Shown: positions 35,701 to 46,002 of the stretch, in pieces
Layout: each line of letters begins with the position of its first letter
How positions within the stretch are numbered: the stretch's first letter is position 1
Assembly: GCF_014695915.1 (NCBI RefSeq)
Contig: NZ_JACJPF010000044.1
Span: 1 to 64,000 of the forward strand
Reading direction: 5' to 3'
Length of the DNA: 64,000 nt
Source of the DNA: Trichocoleus sp. FACHB-40
GTDB taxonomy: Bacteria > Cyanobacteriota > Cyanobacteriia > Cyanobacteriales > FACHB-T130
Notes under the pieces: model-generated
The model's database searches: none
Told to the model about the DNA's origin: nothing
The model's input: only the letters and a program-made list of their open reading frames with translations
Position numbers and translations under genes: made by a program

Positions 35701-36027
35701 CTGGAGGCATTTGGCGCAGCTTACATCTTGCAGGAGTTGCTGACGGTGAAATCTGACGATATGCAGGGGCGGAATGAGGCGCTGAATGCGATCGTTAAGG
35801 GTAAGGCAATACCGCGACCAGGAACGCCCGAATCTTTCAAAGTGCTGATGCGAGAGCTGCAATCTCTGTGTTTAGATATCGCCGTCCACAAAGTAGAGAC
35901 CACGGAAGACGGAACCACGGGCCACGTTGAGGTGGACTTGATGGCGGATGTGTCGAATCGGCGGACACCAACGCGACCGACTTATGAATCTCTGACCCGC
36001 GAAGAGCTAGAAGAAGACGAAGTGTAA
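32707..36027 (+). CDS. rpoB: DNA-directed RNA polymerase subunit beta
   Basis: A 1106-residue catalytic subunit, of usual cyanobacterial length. Recognisable regions: rifampicin-site segment [20 protein letters not shown], then [18 protein letters not shown] and [36 protein letters not shown]; and the C-terminal [20 protein letters not shown]. First gene of rpoB-rpoC1-rpoC2. Start ATG 32707, supported by AGAGAGG 6 bp upstream. The gap to rpoC1 is 126 bp and is filled with heptamer repeats. Confidence 0.99.
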   Translation: MNSQTETTAAYMLPDLVEIQRASFRWFLEEGLIEELDSFSPITDYTGKLELHFLGKNYKLKRPKYDVDEAKRRDASYAVQMYVPTRLINKEDGTIKEQDVFIGDLPLMTDRGTFIINGAERVIVNQIVRSPGVYYKSETDKNGRRTYSASLIPNRGAWLKFETDKNDLVWVRIDKTRKLSAQVLLKSLGLSDSEIFDALRHPEYFQKTIEKEGQFSEEEALMELYRKLRPGEPPTVSGGQQLLESRFFDPKRYDLGRVGRYKLNKKLRLSVPDTMRVLTATDILAAVDYLINLEFDIGQTDDIDHLGNRRVRSVGELLQNQVRVGLNRLERIIRERMTVSDAATLTPASLVNPKPLVAAIKEFFGSSQLSQFMDQTNPLAELTHKRRLSALGPGGLTRERAGFAVRDIHPSHYGRICPIETPEGPNAGLIGSLATHARVNAYGFIETPFWKCDKGRVMKEIAPQYMTADEEDDLRVAPGDIPVNEQEMIQGELVPVRYRQEFTTTTPDQVDYVAVSPVQIISVATSLIPFLEHDDANRALMGSNMQRQAVPLLQPERPLVGTGLEAQAARDSGMVIVCRDEGEVTYVDATKIKVRALDGNSEPTGPETLYELQKYQRSNQDTCLNQRPLVYEGDHVVAGQVMADGSATEGGELALGQNILVAYMPWEGYNYEDAILISERLVYDDVYTSIHIEKYEIEARQTKLGPEEITREIPNVGEDSLRQLDETGIIRIGAWVEAGDILVGKVTPKGESDQPPEEKLLRAIFGEKARDVRDNSLRVPNGEKGRVVDVRVFTREQGDELPPGANMVVRVYVAQKRKIQVGDKMAGRHGNKGIISRILPGEDMPYLPDGTPVDIVLNPLGVPSRMNVGQVFECLLGWAGENLGVRFKVTPFDEMHGAEKSRESVHGKLEEGKKKTGKDWLFTNDLNAGKIQVFDGRTGEPFDRPITVGKAYMLKLVHLVDDKIHARSTGPYSLVTQQPLGGKAQQGGQRFGEMEVWALEAFGAAYILQELLTVKSDDMQGRNEALNAIVKGKAIPRPGTPESFKVLMRELQSLCLDIAVHKVETTEDGTTGHVEVDLMADVSNRRTPTRPTYESLTREELEEDEV

Positions 36028-36029
36028 AG

Positions 36030-36150
36030 AAGGTAAAAGGTAAAAGGTAAAAAAAGAAAAAATATTTCCTTTTTCTTGATTTTTTGCCTTTTGCCTTTTA
36101 ACTTTTACCTTTTCTTTTTTGCCTTTTAACTTTTTACTTTTGACTTCTTT
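36030..36150. repeat. Heptamer repeats in the rpoB-rpoC1 spacer
   Basis: Tandem AAAAGGT units on the left and TTTTGCC/TTTTACC units on the right flank an AATATTT centre. The halves are complementary (AAAAGGTAAAAG against CTTTTACCTTTT), so the operon mRNA could fold here. No Shine-Dalgarno sequence is evident before the rpoC1 ATG. The layout resembles the stretch encoding the signal peptide of the fusion protein at 54.3 kb. Confidence 0.8.
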
Positions 36151-36153
36151 AGT

Positions 36154-38031
36154 ATGAGAAATCAGCTAGAACAGCGGTTTGATTACGTAAAAATTGCTCT
36201 GGCATCGCCAAAGCGAATTCAGGAATGGGGACAAAGAACTCTACCTAATGGTCAAGCCGTAGGTGAAGTTACGAAACCCGAAACAATAAATTACCGGACG
36301 CTCAAACCAGAGATGGATGGTCTCTTCTGCGAGCGCATCTTTGGCCCAGCAAAAGATTGGGAGTGTCACTGCGGCAAATACAAGCGGGTGCGTCACAGAG
36401 GGATTGTCTGCGAACGCTGCGGTGTGGAAGTCACGGAATCGCGAGTGCGCCGTCATCGCATGGGCTATATAAAACTAGCCGCTCCCGTGGCACACGTCTG
36501 GTATCTCAAAGGTATTCCCAGCTATATGTCAATTCTGCTGGATATGCCTCTGCGGGATGTGGAGCAGATTGTCTATTTCAATGCCTATGTGGTGCTTAGC
36601 CCCGGCAATGCGGATAATCTGACTTACAAGCAGTTGCTCACAGAAGACCAATGGCTGGAAATTGAGGAGCAGCTGTATAGCGAAGATTCTACCTTGCAAG
36701 GTGTGGAGGTGGGAATCGGAGCAGAAGCGCTGCAACGTCTCTTGCAGGACATTAACTTAGAAGCAGAGGCGGAGTCCCAAAGAAAGGAAATTGAGCAAGC
36801 CAAAGGTCAAAAGCGGGCAAAGCTGATTAAGCGCCTGCGGGTGATTGACAACTTCATCGCTACGGGATCAAAACCAGAGTGGATGGTGTTGACAATGATT
36901 CCGGTGATTCCGCCAGATTTGCGCCCAATGGTGCAGCTGGATGGAGGCAGGTTTGCTACTTCTGACTTGAATGACCTGTATCGGCGGGTGATTAACCGCA
37001 ACAATCGTCTAGCCCGATTGCAGGAAATTTTGGCACCAGAAATTATTGTCCGCAACGAAAAGCGGATGTTGCAAGAAGCGGTAGATGCTCTGATTGACAA
37101 TGGTCGTCGGGGACGCACGGTGGTAGGAGCGAATAACCGACCCCTGAAGTCTCTATCGGACATTATTGAGGGTAAGCAAGGACGCTTCCGCCAAAACTTG
37201 TTGGGTAAGCGGGTAGATTACTCCGGACGTTCCGTGATTGTGGTGGGGCCAAAGCTGAAAATTCACCAGTGCGGTTTGCCACGAGAAATGGCGATTGAGC
37301 TGTTCCAACCGTTTGTGATTCATCGACTGATTCGCGGCGGCTTGGTGAATAATATCAAGGCAGCTAAAAAGCTGATTCAGCGATCCGACGCTGCTATATG
37401 GGATGTGCTGGAAGACGTGATTGCGGGACACCCGGTGTTACTGAACCGCGCACCAACGCTTCACCGTCTGGGAATTCAAGCTTTTGAGCCGATTCTAGTA
37501 GAGGGTCGAGCTATTCAACTGCACCCGTTAGTATGTCCGGCGTTTAATGCGGACTTTGACGGCGACCAAATGGCGGTTCACGTGCCGCTTTCTCTGGAAG
37601 CTCAGGCAGAGGCGCGGTTACTGATGCTGGCATCTAATAACATTCTCTCACCAGCGACTGGACGACCGATTGTTACGCCGAGTCAGGACATGGTGTTGGG
37701 CTGCTATTACCTGACGGCGGAAAACCCGGCAGCAACCAAGGGGGCGGGATGTTACTTTGCCAGCTTGAATGATGCCCTCTTAGCCTATGAGCAGTCGGCG
37801 GTGGATTTACACGCCTACATCTGGGTACGCTTTGACGGTGTGGTAGAAAATGATAAACCGGATTTGGAGCCGGAAAAGGTGGAAACCTTGGCTGATGGCA
37901 CGGTGTGGAAAACCTACAAGTTCCGCCGCCTTCGTGAAGATAAGCAAGGGAATGTTTTGACTCAATACATTCGGACTACGCCTGGGCGAATTATCTACAA
38001 CAAGACGGTTCAAGAAGCCTTAGCAGGCTAA
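36154..38031 (+). CDS. rpoC1: RNA polymerase subunit gamma (N-terminal part of beta')
   Basis: A 625-residue protein corresponding to the N-terminal part of bacterial beta', as in cyanobacteria and chloroplasts. Zinc site: [13 protein letters not shown] followed by CERCGVEV (residues about 70-90). The catalytic metal-binding motif NADFDGDQM is intact. Other landmarks: [16 protein letters not shown] and [16 protein letters not shown]. It works with RpoC2 to form the full beta' function. The spacer to rpoC2 (162 bp) carries repeats. Confidence 0.99.
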   Translation: MRNQLEQRFDYVKIALASPKRIQEWGQRTLPNGQAVGEVTKPETINYRTLKPEMDGLFCERIFGPAKDWECHCGKYKRVRHRGIVCERCGVEVTESRVRRHRMGYIKLAAPVAHVWYLKGIPSYMSILLDMPLRDVEQIVYFNAYVVLSPGNADNLTYKQLLTEDQWLEIEEQLYSEDSTLQGVEVGIGAEALQRLLQDINLEAEAESQRKEIEQAKGQKRAKLIKRLRVIDNFIATGSKPEWMVLTMIPVIPPDLRPMVQLDGGRFATSDLNDLYRRVINRNNRLARLQEILAPEIIVRNEKRMLQEAVDALIDNGRRGRTVVGANNRPLKSLSDIIEGKQGRFRQNLLGKRVDYSGRSVIVVGPKLKIHQCGLPREMAIELFQPFVIHRLIRGGLVNNIKAAKKLIQRSDAAIWDVLEDVIAGHPVLLNRAPTLHRLGIQAFEPILVEGRAIQLHPLVCPAFNADFDGDQMAVHVPLSLEAQAEARLLMLASNNILSPATGRPIVTPSQDMVLGCYYLTAENPAATKGAGCYFASLNDALLAYEQSAVDLHAYIWVRFDGVVENDKPDLEPEKVETLADGTVWKTYKFRRLREDKQGNVLTQYIRTTPGRIIYNKTVQEALAG

Positions 38032-38040
38032 GTAGATTTT

Positions 38041-38167
38041 GGATTTTGGATTGGGGTTGCTCACCAGGAAGTAAGAAATTGTAAGGGAAACTGAGTAACT
38101 TTTTAATCCAAAATCCGAAGTCTTTGCACTGGCTTAATCATCAGAGGCGGAGAAACTCCAACCTCTG
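38041..38167. repeat. Repeat-built hairpins in the rpoC1-rpoC2 spacer
   Basis: GGATTTTGGATT (38041-38052) pairs perfectly with AATCCAAAATCC (38105-38116); both arms are built from the CCAAAAT heptamer. A second hairpin CAGAGG...CCTCTG (38142-38167) with an inner GGAG/CTCC stem follows. A run of AAAATCC units continues to the rpoC2 start. Confidence 0.8.
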
Positions 38168-38193
38168 CAAAATCCATAAACTAAAATCCAAAA

Positions 38194-41100
38194 ATGGCAG
38201 AGCAACCTGAAATCAAAAATATTTTTCACAACCGAATGGTTGATAAAGGGCAGCTGAAGAAGCTGGTTGCCTGGGCCTTTACCCACTATGGGTCAGCCCG
38301 GACATCACAAATGGCCGATAGGCTGAAAGATTTAGGCTTCCATTACGCGACCAAAGCGGGTGTTTCTATCAGCGTGGATGACTTGCAGGTGCCGGATTCC
38401 AAGCGGGATCTGCTGGAAGCGGCTGAGACGGAAATTCGCGCTACAGAGGCCCGCTATGCGCGAGGAGAAATTACGGAAGTAGAGCGTTTCCAAAAGGTAA
38501 TTGATACCTGGAACAGCACCTCTGAGTCACTAAAAGATGAGGTGGTTCGCAACTTCCGGAAGAAAGACCCTTTGAACTCCGTGTATATGATGGCGTTTTC
38601 TGGGGCGCGGGGAAATATTTCCCAGGTGCGCCAGTTGGTGGGGATGCGTGGTTTGATGGCAGACCCCCAAGGGGAAATTATTGACTTGCCGATTAAGACC
38701 AATTTCCGGGAAGGTCTGACGGTGACGGAATACATCATCTCTTCTTATGGAGCGCGGAAGGGATTGGTGGATACTGCTTTGCGGACGGCGGATTCGGGAT
38801 ATCTGACCCGACGCTTGGTGGATGTGTCCCAGGATGTGATTGTGCGGGAAGTGGACTGCGGCACCCCAAGAGGGGTGAAGGTTACGGCAATGACTTCTGG
38901 CGATCGCGTCTTGATTCCACTGGGCGACCGTCTTTTGGGCCGAGTTTTGGCAGAGGATGTGATTCACCCCACCACTGGAGAAGTGGTGATGACTAGAAAT
39001 CAGCCGTTGTCAGAAGAATTGGCACAAGCAGTGGCTGCATCTGGGGTAGAAGAAGTGATCGTGCGATCGCCTCTGACTTGCGAAGCTGCGAGATCCGTCT
39101 GTCAGTCTTGTTACGGATGGAGTTTGGCCCACGGACACCCGGTCGATTTGGGAGAAGCCGTCGGGATTATTGCCGCCCAGAGTATCGGGGAACCGGGAAC
39201 CCAGCTGACGATGCGGACGTTCCACACCGGAGGAGTATTCACCGGAGAGGTTGCCAGACAAGTGAGAGCGCCCTTTGATGGGAAGGTGCGTTTCAGCCGG
39301 GGGATGCGGACGCGCCCCTTAAGAACTCGGCACGGGGAAGATGCTCTGTTGGTGGAATCTAACAATGGGGCATTGGTATTGGAACCTGCTTCCGGAGGGG
39401 AAGCAACGACAATTCCTCTGACTCAGGCTTCAACCCTATACTGCAATACTGGAGACACAGTAACCGAGGGAGTGCTATTGGCAGAGGTAGCAATTGTTGC
39501 CCCGACCAAGGCACACACTGAAAAAGCTGCCAAGGACGTAACAACCGACTTGGCGGGAGAAGTGAAATTTGAAGGATTGCTGCCAGAAGAGAAAACCGAC
39601 CGTCAAGGGAACACCACCCGAATTGCAGCGCGGGGTGGTTTGTTGTGGATTCTCTCAGGGGAAGTTTACAACTTGCCGCCTGGGGCAGAAGCAGTAGTCC
39701 AGAATGGTACGATGGTGGATCACCAAGACGTGCTAGCAGAAACCAAATTGGTGAGTGAGCATGGAGGAGTGGTGCGCCTGAAGGCGGAGACTGGCAGTTC
39801 TAGGGGTCGAGAGATTGAAATCATCACGGCTTCTGTACTGCTAGACCAAGCGCGGGTGCGGTCAGAAACGACCGCTGGGCGAGACCACTACACGATTTAC
39901 ACTGGCGAGTCGCAACGCTTTCAGTTGAAGGCGGCACCAGGGACGAAGGTGCAGAATCACGCGGTGGTTGCGGAGTTGATAGACGACCGCTATCGCACCA
40001 CCACCGGGGGAATTATTAAATACGCCGGGGTGGAAGTTGCCAAAAAAGCAAAAGCCAAGCTGGGGTATGAAGTCATCAAAGGCGGGACGCTGCTGTGGAT
40101 ACCGGAAGAGTCCCACGAGGTGAATAAGGATATTTCCTTGTTACAGGTTGAGGACGCTCAATATGTAGAAGTCGGGACTGAGGTCGTTAAAGATATCTTC
40201 TGTCAGACTTCGGGTCTGGTGGAAGTGACGCAAAAAAATGATATTCTGCGGGAGATTGTGATTAAGCCTGGGGATCTGCATCTGGTGGACGACCCAGAGG
40301 CAGTGATGGGGAAAGACGCAACTCTGTTTTATCCGGGACAGGAAATAGTTCCTGGGCTGGTGACAAACGAACTGCGGTACGTTGAATTTGTGGAGACTCC
40401 AGAGGGCCCAGCATTGTTGCTGCGTCCGGTGGTGGAGTTCCAAGTACCCGATGAACCAAGCGTACCTTCCCAAGCATCGCTTTCCAGCAAAGGACGATAT
40501 ACCATTGAGCTGCGCGCGGTGCAGCGGCTGCCATATAAAGATGGGGAGCGGGTGAAGTCAAAAGAAGCGCTGGAACTGTTGCGGACGCAGTTGGTGCTGG
40601 AAATTGGCGCTGGAGGCGAGCAAGATAGCTCAGCGGAAGGGGCGGGTTTGAAACCTGCGTCTATAGCGGGGCTGGAACTGCTGGCAGCGGATATTGAGTT
40701 GTTGCCAATCGACAGGACTGATGACTCCGGCGGGAGTTCTGAGCCAGAAGATTCAACTCAAAGCTTAAGCCGAGAAACTCAAAACTATTCCGAGTATCGG
40801 TTGCAACTGCTGGTGTCTGAGACGCTGGTGATCCGGCGGGATACGGTGGCAGATCCTTTGAGCGGCAGCACGCACACCCGGATTATGGTGACGGATGGGC
40901 AGCAAATAGAGCCGGGGGCGGTTGTGGCGCGAACTGAGATTCAGTGCAAAGACGCGGGAGAAGTGCGCGGGATTCGTCCTGGGGATGCTTCGATTCGTCG
41001 GGTGCTGCTGATTCGGGATAGCGATCGCGTAACGATTGAAACATCAGGAGCGAAGCCTACCGTAAAGCCGGGAACGCTATTGGTGTCGGGGACTCCGCTT

Positions 41101-42279
41101 GCGCCGGGACTGCCAACACCGGAATCCGGTCAAGTGCTTTCAGTAACCGAGAATTCAGTAACTTTGCGTTTGGCGCGTCCTTACCGAGTGTCTTCGGGAG
41201 CTGTGCTGCACATTGACGATGGCGATTTGGTGCAGCGGGGGGATAACCTGGTGCTGCTGGTGTTTGAACGAGCCAAGACTGGGGATATCATCCAGGGTTT
41301 GCCCAGGATTGAGGAACTGCTAGAAGCTCGGAAACCGAAGGAGGCGTGTATTTTAACACGCCGATCCGGGACGACGCAGGTGGTTTATGGCTCGCAGCAG
41401 GAAGCTGAGGAAATTAAGGTAATCGAGGCGGATGGGGTAGTAGCTGACTACCCGCTAGGCCCTGGTCAGAACGTGATTATCGGTGACGGTATGAGCGTGG
41501 AGACAGCGGAAGCGCTGACGGATGGCCCTGCGAACCCGCACGAGATTCTGGAGATTTTCTTTGACCATTATCGCGAGACGATGGGCATCTATGAAGCAGC
41601 GCTAGGGGCATTGCAGAAAGTCCAGACCTTCCTGGTGAACGAGGTGCAGTCGGTGTATCAATCGCAGGGGATTGATATTTCTGACAAGCATATTGAGGTG
41701 ATAGTACGGCAGATGACCTCCAAGGTGCGGGTGGATGATGGTGGGGACACGATCATGCTGCCTGGGGAACTGGTGGAGTTGCGGCAGATAGAGCAAGTCA
41801 ACGAAGCGATCGCCATCACCGGAGGAGCGCCAGCACAATACACGCCAATGTTGCTGGGGATTACCAAAGCTAGTTTGAACACAGACAGCTTTATCTCTGC
41901 GGCATCTTTCCAAGAGACGACGCGGGTGCTGACCGAGGCGGCGATCGAAGGTAAATCTGACTGGTTGCGCGGTCTCAAGGAGAACGTGATCATCGGACGA
42001 CTGATTCCAGCCGGAACCGGGTTCAACGCCTTTGAGGAAGCAAACAACGAGACGGTTGACTTTACTGGGGCATTTGCAGGCGGACTCGATGTTGAGGAAG
42101 ACGCACTGGATGTGGTGCTGGATGACCGCACAGCACGCGCTTACAATCCCGGAATGGGATTTGAGGAACGACCCACTTACGGAATGGGAAGCGATCGCAC
42201 TTCCTTCCCCCCGGTTCTAGATGATGACGAACTCGTTGATGATGATGACGATGGCGACTTTGAGGATGACGAGGACTAA
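38194..42279 (+). CDS. rpoC2: RNA polymerase subunit beta' (C-terminal part)
   Basis: A 1361-residue subunit. Landmarks: zinc site [13 protein letters not shown] (about 295-307), the trigger-loop region [24 protein letters not shown] split over 318-341, the large cyanobacterial insertion of sandwich-barrel hybrid motifs (about 345-985), and the C-terminal region with [20 protein letters not shown]. The C-terminus is extremely acidic ([19 protein letters not shown]). Near 40637-40655, inside the variable insertion, the DNA GGGCGGGTTTGAAACC closely matches an arm of the composite repeat at 28.7 kb. Last gene of the operon, followed by a strong terminator. Confidence 0.98.
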   Translation: MAEQPEIKNIFHNRMVDKGQLKKLVAWAFTHYGSARTSQMADRLKDLGFHYATKAGVSISVDDLQVPDSKRDLLEAAETEIRATEARYARGEITEVERFQKVIDTWNSTSESLKDEVVRNFRKKDPLNSVYMMAFSGARGNISQVRQLVGMRGLMADPQGEIIDLPIKTNFREGLTVTEYIISSYGARKGLVDTALRTADSGYLTRRLVDVSQDVIVREVDCGTPRGVKVTAMTSGDRVLIPLGDRLLGRVLAEDVIHPTTGEVVMTRNQPLSEELAQAVAASGVEEVIVRSPLTCEAARSVCQSCYGWSLAHGHPVDLGEAVGIIAAQSIGEPGTQLTMRTFHTGGVFTGEVARQVRAPFDGKVRFSRGMRTRPLRTRHGEDALLVESNNGALVLEPASGGEATTIPLTQASTLYCNTGDTVTEGVLLAEVAIVAPTKAHTEKAAKDVTTDLAGEVKFEGLLPEEKTDRQGNTTRIAARGGLLWILSGEVYNLPPGAEAVVQNGTMVDHQDVLAETKLVSEHGGVVRLKAETGSSRGREIEIITASVLLDQARVRSETTAGRDHYTIYTGESQRFQLKAAPGTKVQNHAVVAELIDDRYRTTTGGIIKYAGVEVAKKAKAKLGYEVIKGGTLLWIPEESHEVNKDISLLQVEDAQYVEVGTEVVKDIFCQTSGLVEVTQKNDILREIVIKPGDLHLVDDPEAVMGKDATLFYPGQEIVPGLVTNELRYVEFVETPEGPALLLRPVVEFQVPDEPSVPSQASLSSKGRYTIELRAVQRLPYKDGERVKSKEALELLRTQLVLEIGAGGEQDSSAEGAGLKPASIAGLELLAADIELLPIDRTDDSGGSSEPEDSTQSLSRETQNYSEYRLQLLVSETLVIRRDTVADPLSGSTHTRIMVTDGQQIEPGAVVARTEIQCKDAGEVRGIRPGDASIRRVLLIRDSDRVTIETSGAKPTVKPGTLLVSGTPLAPGLPTPESGQVLSVTENSVTLRLARPYRVSSGAVLHIDDGDLVQRGDNLVLLVFERAKTGDIIQGLPRIEELLEARKPKEACILTRRSGTTQVVYGSQQEAEEIKVIEADGVVADYPLGPGQNVIIGDGMSVETAEALTDGPANPHEILEIFFDHYRETMGIYEAALGALQKVQTFLVNEVQSVYQSQGIDISDKHIEVIVRQMTSKVRVDDGGDTIMLPGELVELRQIEQVNEAIAITGGAPAQYTPMLLGITKASLNTDSFISAASFQETTRVLTEAAIEGKSDWLRGLKENVIIGRLIPAGTGFNAFEEANNETVDFTGAFAGGLDVEEDALDVVLDDRTARAYNPGMGFEERPTYGMGSDRTSFPPVLDDDELVDDDDDGDFEDDED

Positions 42280-42346
42280 AGAAAGGGGCTAGGGACTACG
42301 GACTGGCATAAGTCTTGCCCAGTCTCCAGTACAGTACCCCGCAAAG

Positions 42347-42384
42347 GAAAGGGCGCACAATTAGCTTGTGCGCCCTTTCTTTTT
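42347..42384 (+). terminator. Intrinsic terminator of the rpoB-rpoC1-rpoC2 operon
   Basis: Perfect 14-bp stem GAAAGGGCGCACAA (42347-42360) with its complement (42366-42379), a TTAGC loop and a T-run at 42380-42384. It lies between converging rpoC2 and the htrA-type gene and may also help on the other strand. Confidence 0.9.
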
Positions 42385-42407
42385 ACTTACCGAAGAGCTT
42401 GCCTTTT

Positions 42408-43625
42408 CTAAGATTGTTCTTGCAGTTCGCCAGTGCGGATGCCGATAGACGTAGTCTCTCTGCCGCGTTGCACTTTCATCTCTAGCATCTGACCGATGCG
42501 ACTACTATCTACGATGCGCTGTAACTCGGCGGCGGTTTCCACTGCTTGTCCGTCAATCTGGACAATTACATCCCCCCGACGCATTCCAGATGCTGCTGCT
42601 GGAGTATTTGGCAGAACTCGCACCACTAAAATGCCATTGATTTCCGGCACCTCAAAGGGAGCATTTGGGTCGCTGTTATTTTCAGATGCTACTTCTGGTG
42701 TTAGGGTTGCCATCTGGATACCCAGATAGGGATGGGGAACTTTTTCCCCGCGTGCTAGTGCGCTGGAGATTACTTTAGCCTTATTGATGGGAATCGCAAA
42801 GCCAATACCCATCGCATCGGCGCGAATTGCCGTGTTGATGCCAATAACTTCGCCTTGCTGATTTAATAATGGCCCGCCGGAGTTGCCGGGATTAATCGCT
42901 GCATCAGTTTGAATGAAGTCTATCCGTTTGTCGGGAATACCGACTTGGGCGCTGGAGCGTTTGAGGGTGCTGATAATTCCCAAGGTAACGGTATTATCCA
43001 ATCCTAGAGGATTGCCGACTGCGATCGCCCAGTCTCCTACTTGCACCTCGTTAGAATCTCCTAGTGGTGCCACTGGCAAATCGCTGCTGTCATTAATCTT
43101 AATTACTGCCAAATCTGTCACCGGATCTGCACCTTGTACTTTTCCTTCCAAGGTACGTCCATCCTTGAGTCTCACAGTCACCTTATCGGCTCGATTCACT
43201 ACATGGGAATTTGTTAGGATAATTCCGCTCTTGTCAATAATGAAACCAGAGCCTTGACCGCGCAGACGCTCTTGCATAGGGCCTCTTGGCAATTCTTCGC
43301 CAAAAAAACGCCGGAAGAAGGGATCGTCAAATAATGGATCCGGGTTGCGGTTGACTGTACGCTCGGTATCAATCCTTACTACAGCTTTACCCACCCGATT
43401 CACCGCTGCGGTAACAAAACTGCCAGCAGCTGTTTCGGGAATTCTGGAGATAGTGCTTTGTGCCAGTAGCTCCGGGGCCTCTTGATATGATGAAAATTTC
43501 TTAGGAGCAACCCCGGCTTGAGATGGCAGGACGCGATAAACGCCAGCTGTCAGAATGGCTCCTAGAAGGATGGAAAATACATAGGTAGCGATTTGACGTG
43601 GAAATTGAGAAAATGGAAACTGCAT
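42408..43625 (-). CDS. HtrA/Deg-type serine protease
   Basis: A 405-residue envelope protease like the cyanobacterial HhoA/HhoB/HtrA group. The N-terminal hydrophobic segment (about 13-31) is a signal anchor. The trypsin-like catalytic triad is complete: His141 (TNSHVV), Asp171 (TDLAVI) and Ser249 (GNSGGP). One PDZ domain follows (about 300-400, with GILVVRVLPNTPAAASGMRR). It degrades or refolds damaged proteins in the periplasm or membrane, usually as trimers or larger cages. Which of the three paralogues it is cannot be told from sequence alone. It is divergent from a metal-sensor gene. Confidence 0.95.
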   Translation of the reverse strand: MQFPFSQFPRQIATYVFSILLGAILTAGVYRVLPSQAGVAPKKFSSYQEAPELLAQSTISRIPETAAGSFVTAAVNRVGKAVVRIDTERTVNRNPDPLFDDPFFRRFFGEELPRGPMQERLRGQGSGFIIDKSGIILTNSHVVNRADKVTVRLKDGRTLEGKVQGADPVTDLAVIKINDSSDLPVAPLGDSNEVQVGDWAIAVGNPLGLDNTVTLGIISTLKRSSAQVGIPDKRIDFIQTDAAINPGNSGGPLLNQQGEVIGINTAIRADAMGIGFAIPINKAKVISSALARGEKVPHPYLGIQMATLTPEVASENNSDPNAPFEVPEINGILVVRVLPNTPAAASGMRRGDVIVQIDGQAVETAAELQRIVDSSRIGQMLEMKVQRGRETTSIGIRTGELQEQS

Positions 43626-43804
43626 AGCATCAATTTTTAGCTTCGTGATGGTCTAGGCGGCAACAATAAATAGCCCTACAGCTATTTTTACAGTGGAATT
43701 GGCTTTCCTCAGACGCGATCGCTGATGCGGTTTTCCCTACATCCCAAATTTCTTTAAACTACCAGAGGTACTGACCCTCAGATAGGTTAGATTATGTTAT
43801 ACAG
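43626..43804. promoter_or_regulatory. Divergent spacer htrA-type/InrS-like
   Basis: A 179-bp spacer. An imperfect inverted repeat CAGAGGTACTGACCCTCAG near 43760-43780 and a TATGTT/TATAC region just before 43805 are candidates for an operator and -10 box of the metal-sensor gene. CsoR-family regulators often control themselves or neighbours, but no consensus site is clearly present. Confidence 0.3.
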
Positions 43805-44191
43805 ATGCCTTATGGACGACTCTACATGATTGGATCGAACCCTAAACTTGACCAAAACTTTCCCATTCAGGATCATCCGCATCCGCATACTCATGAGGAT
43901 CAAGAGTCGCCCCATCATCACGTTCACAGCGAAGAATCACTGCGACGAGTAATTAACCGCCTATCTCGGATTGAAGGACATATCCGGGGCATTAAGACGA
44001 TGGTACAGGAAAGCCGCCCCTGTCCTGATGTCCTCGTGCAGGTTGCTGCCGTGCGGGGTGCTTTGGATCGGGTGGCGCGGATGATTTTGGATGAGCATTT
44101 AACTGAGTGTATCGGTCGTGCTGCCAAAGAAGGCAATATTGAAGTTGAAATCGAAGAGTTAAAGGCTGCTTTAGATAGATTTCTGCCTTAA
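43805..44191 (+). CDS. CsoR/RcnR-family metal sensor, InrS-like
   Basis: A 128-residue, mostly helical DNA-binding protein of the DUF156 family. Ligand positions Cys73, His98 and Cys102 keep the 25- and 4-residue spacing of the nickel sensor InrS (Cys53, His78, Cys82, from memory), and a His-rich N-terminal arm (His24, 26, 28, 30, 37, 38, 39, 41) adds possible ligands. Such proteins repress exporter genes until metal binds. The start could be ATG 43805 or ATG 43826. No metal exporter is next to it, so its target is elsewhere or is the divergent protease gene (inference). Copper-type CsoR is the alternative. Confidence 0.88.
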   Translation: MPYGRLYMIGSNPKLDQNFPIQDHPHPHTHEDQESPHHHVHSEESLRRVINRLSRIEGHIRGIKTMVQESRPCPDVLVQVAAVRGALDRVARMILDEHLTECIGRAAKEGNIEVEIEELKAALDRFLP

Positions 44192-44259
44192 TTTAAGAAA
44201 TCAATCTCGACTCAGGGTGATGGCTGCATTGCGTTTTTCTCTATATCTACTTGACAAAG

Positions 44260-44283
44260 AACCCTGTTCGCAGGGTTTTTTTG
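44260..44283 (+). terminator. Intrinsic terminator after the metal-sensor gene
   Basis: Hairpin AACCCTG-TTCG-CAGGGTT with a stable UUCG-type loop followed by a T-run to 44283. It lies 69 bp after the stop codon of the sensor gene. Confidence 0.85.
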
Positions 44284-44293
44284 TATCAAGGAT

Positions 44294-44371
44294 GCTATAG
44301 CGGTTCGTAGTTGAGTGGAATACAAACCTAACGATTTTACGCGGTTTCCTACAAGGGGAGAGGTCATGGGT
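44294..44371. repeat. Fragments of palindromic repeats
   Basis: TATAGCGGTTCGTAGTTGAG (44297 on) resembles the outer end of the composite element at 55301, and CCTACAAGGGGAGAGGT (about 44351-44367) resembles the repeat inside the CHAT gene. They look like decayed or partial copies; no full element is visible. Confidence 0.45.
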
Positions 44372-44431
44372 CAAATTCAGAAGCGATCGCGCTAAAACTA
44401 AAAAAGTATCATAGCGGCAAGCAAATGACTT

Positions 44432-44992
44432 ATGAGCATAGCTATTAAACCTAAACTGACCTTAGAAGAGTTTCTAAAACTTCCAGAAACTAAGCCTGCA
44501 TCAGAATTTATCAATGAAGAAATTATTCAGAAGCCGATGCCTCAAGGTGAACACAGCCTACTTCAAGGTAAACTCTGCGAAGTAATTAATCGAGTCGCTA
44601 AAAGCCAGAAAATTGCTTATGCTTTCCCAGAATTGCGCTGCACTTTTGGCGGTGATGTAATCGTCCCTGATATTGCTGTATTTCGATGGGAAAGAATCCC
44701 CATTGAACCATCAGGGAGAATTGCTAATCACTTTGAAATTCATCCTGATTGGGTGATTGAGATTCTTTCCCCAAACCAAAGACAAACTAAAGTGTTTAGT
44801 AAGTTGTTGCATTGTTCGCAACACGGCACCGAGTTAGGTTGGTTAATAGACCCAGAAGAGGCTTCTATTATAGTAATGTTTCCCGGTCAGCGAGTGGAAC
44901 TATTTACAGGTGCTAATCAGTTGCCAATTCTTACTGGAGTCGAGTTGAAACTAACACATGAACAAGTTTTTGGTTGGTTGACTTTTATTTAA
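44432..44992 (+). CDS. Uma2 family (DUF820) putative endonuclease
   Basis: A 186-residue protein with the restriction-endonuclease-like fold of the Uma2 family, greatly expanded in cyanobacteria. Start motif LTLEEFLKLPETKPASEFIN; the PD-(D/E)XK-type acidic residues lie in VIVPDIAVFR (Asp) and WVIEILSP (Glu), followed by a basic region with NQRQTKV. The biological role is not established; nuclease activity is predicted from the fold. Start ATG 44432. It stands between a terminator and menH, and no toxin or antitoxin partner is adjacent. Confidence 0.88.
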   Translation: MSIAIKPKLTLEEFLKLPETKPASEFINEEIIQKPMPQGEHSLLQGKLCEVINRVAKSQKIAYAFPELRCTFGGDVIVPDIAVFRWERIPIEPSGRIANHFEIHPDWVIEILSPNQRQTKVFSKLLHCSQHGTELGWLIDPEEASIIVMFPGQRVELFTGANQLPILTGVELKLTHEQVFGWLTFI

Positions 44993-45124
44993 GTTCAGGT
45001 GAAAGTGCGCGAAATCTCCTTCATTGCACGCTTCGCCTACTTTGCTGCCTCCGGGAGAATGCGATCGCATTCGTAAAGCCACTTGTTATATATCAAATAG
45101 GCTTTCTTAAAGTATTTATATAAA

Positions 45125-45922
45125 ATGAATTTTGACAATTATCAATTTCATTATTCTTTCAGTGGTAGCAAAGATAAGCCACTGATTCTTTTTTTGCATG
45201 GATTTTTGGGAGATAGCAATGAATTCAATCAAGTTATATCCTTATTGTCTGACCAATTTTGTTGTCTCGCCGTTGACCTTCCAGGTCATGGAAAAACTAG
45301 AATAATCGCTGGAGATGATTGCTACAGAATGGCAAACACTGCCCACGCATTAATCAAACTACTAGATAGTTTAAACATTCAAAAATGTTTTTTAGTAGGT
45401 TATTCGATGGGTGGACGTTTAGCTTTGTATCTAGCTCTTAATTTTCCTAAATATTTTCATAAAGTAGTTTTAGAATCGGCATCTCCAGGCTTGAAGACTG
45501 AACACCAACAATGGGAAAGAAGTCAACGGGATTTTGAAATAGCCCATCAATTAGAAACAACTAATTTTACATCTTTTCTATCAAACTGGTATAATCAACC
45601 GCTTTTTGCTTCTCTTAAAAAACACCCAGAATTTGAGCGTCTCGTAGAGTATCGTTTACAAAATAATCCAATAGAGTTGGCTAAGTCATTGCGTAATTTA
45701 AGTAGTGGATGTCAGCCTTCTTTGTGGGAGAACTTAAAAGAAAATAAAACGCTTCTGCTTTTGCTGGTTGGGGAATATGATGAGAAATTTATTAATATTA
45801 ATTCGGAAATGGCTAGTTTGTGTGAATCAGCGAAGTTGAACATCATTAAAACTTGTGGACATAATGTTCATTTTGAAAATCTGAATGACTTCGTTAAAAA
45901 TGTTAGACTGTTTTTAAGTTAA
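45125..45922 (+). CDS. menH: MenH-type alpha/beta hydrolase (SHCHC synthase)
   Basis: A 265-residue alpha/beta hydrolase. Oxyanion segment LHGFLGDSNEF (24-34), LPGHGKT (52-58), nucleophile Ser94 in GYSMGG, a late Asp in GEYDEKF and His in CGHNVHFEN complete the triad. The HGFLG and GYSMGGRLALY signatures match MenH, which removes pyruvate from SEPHCHC in menaquinone synthesis; cyanobacteria use the same route for phylloquinone. The codon composition is noticeably more AT-rich than in the neighbouring genes. No other men gene is adjacent, so the symbol rests on motif likeness; a related hydrolase is possible. Confidence 0.8.
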   Translation: MNFDNYQFHYSFSGSKDKPLILFLHGFLGDSNEFNQVISLLSDQFCCLAVDLPGHGKTRIIAGDDCYRMANTAHALIKLLDSLNIQKCFLVGYSMGGRLALYLALNFPKYFHKVVLESASPGLKTEHQQWERSQRDFEIAHQLETTNFTSFLSNWYNQPLFASLKKHPEFERLVEYRLQNNPIELAKSLRNLSSGCQPSLWENLKENKTLLLLLVGEYDEKFININSEMASLCESAKLNIIKTCGHNVHFENLNDFVKNVRLFLS

Positions 45923-46002
45923 GAATCATTGTAATTTTGGTGTTATTACCTCAACGTATGGCAATGGGTACCAAAAAATCGTAAGTTTATGGGAATTAAA
46001 TT

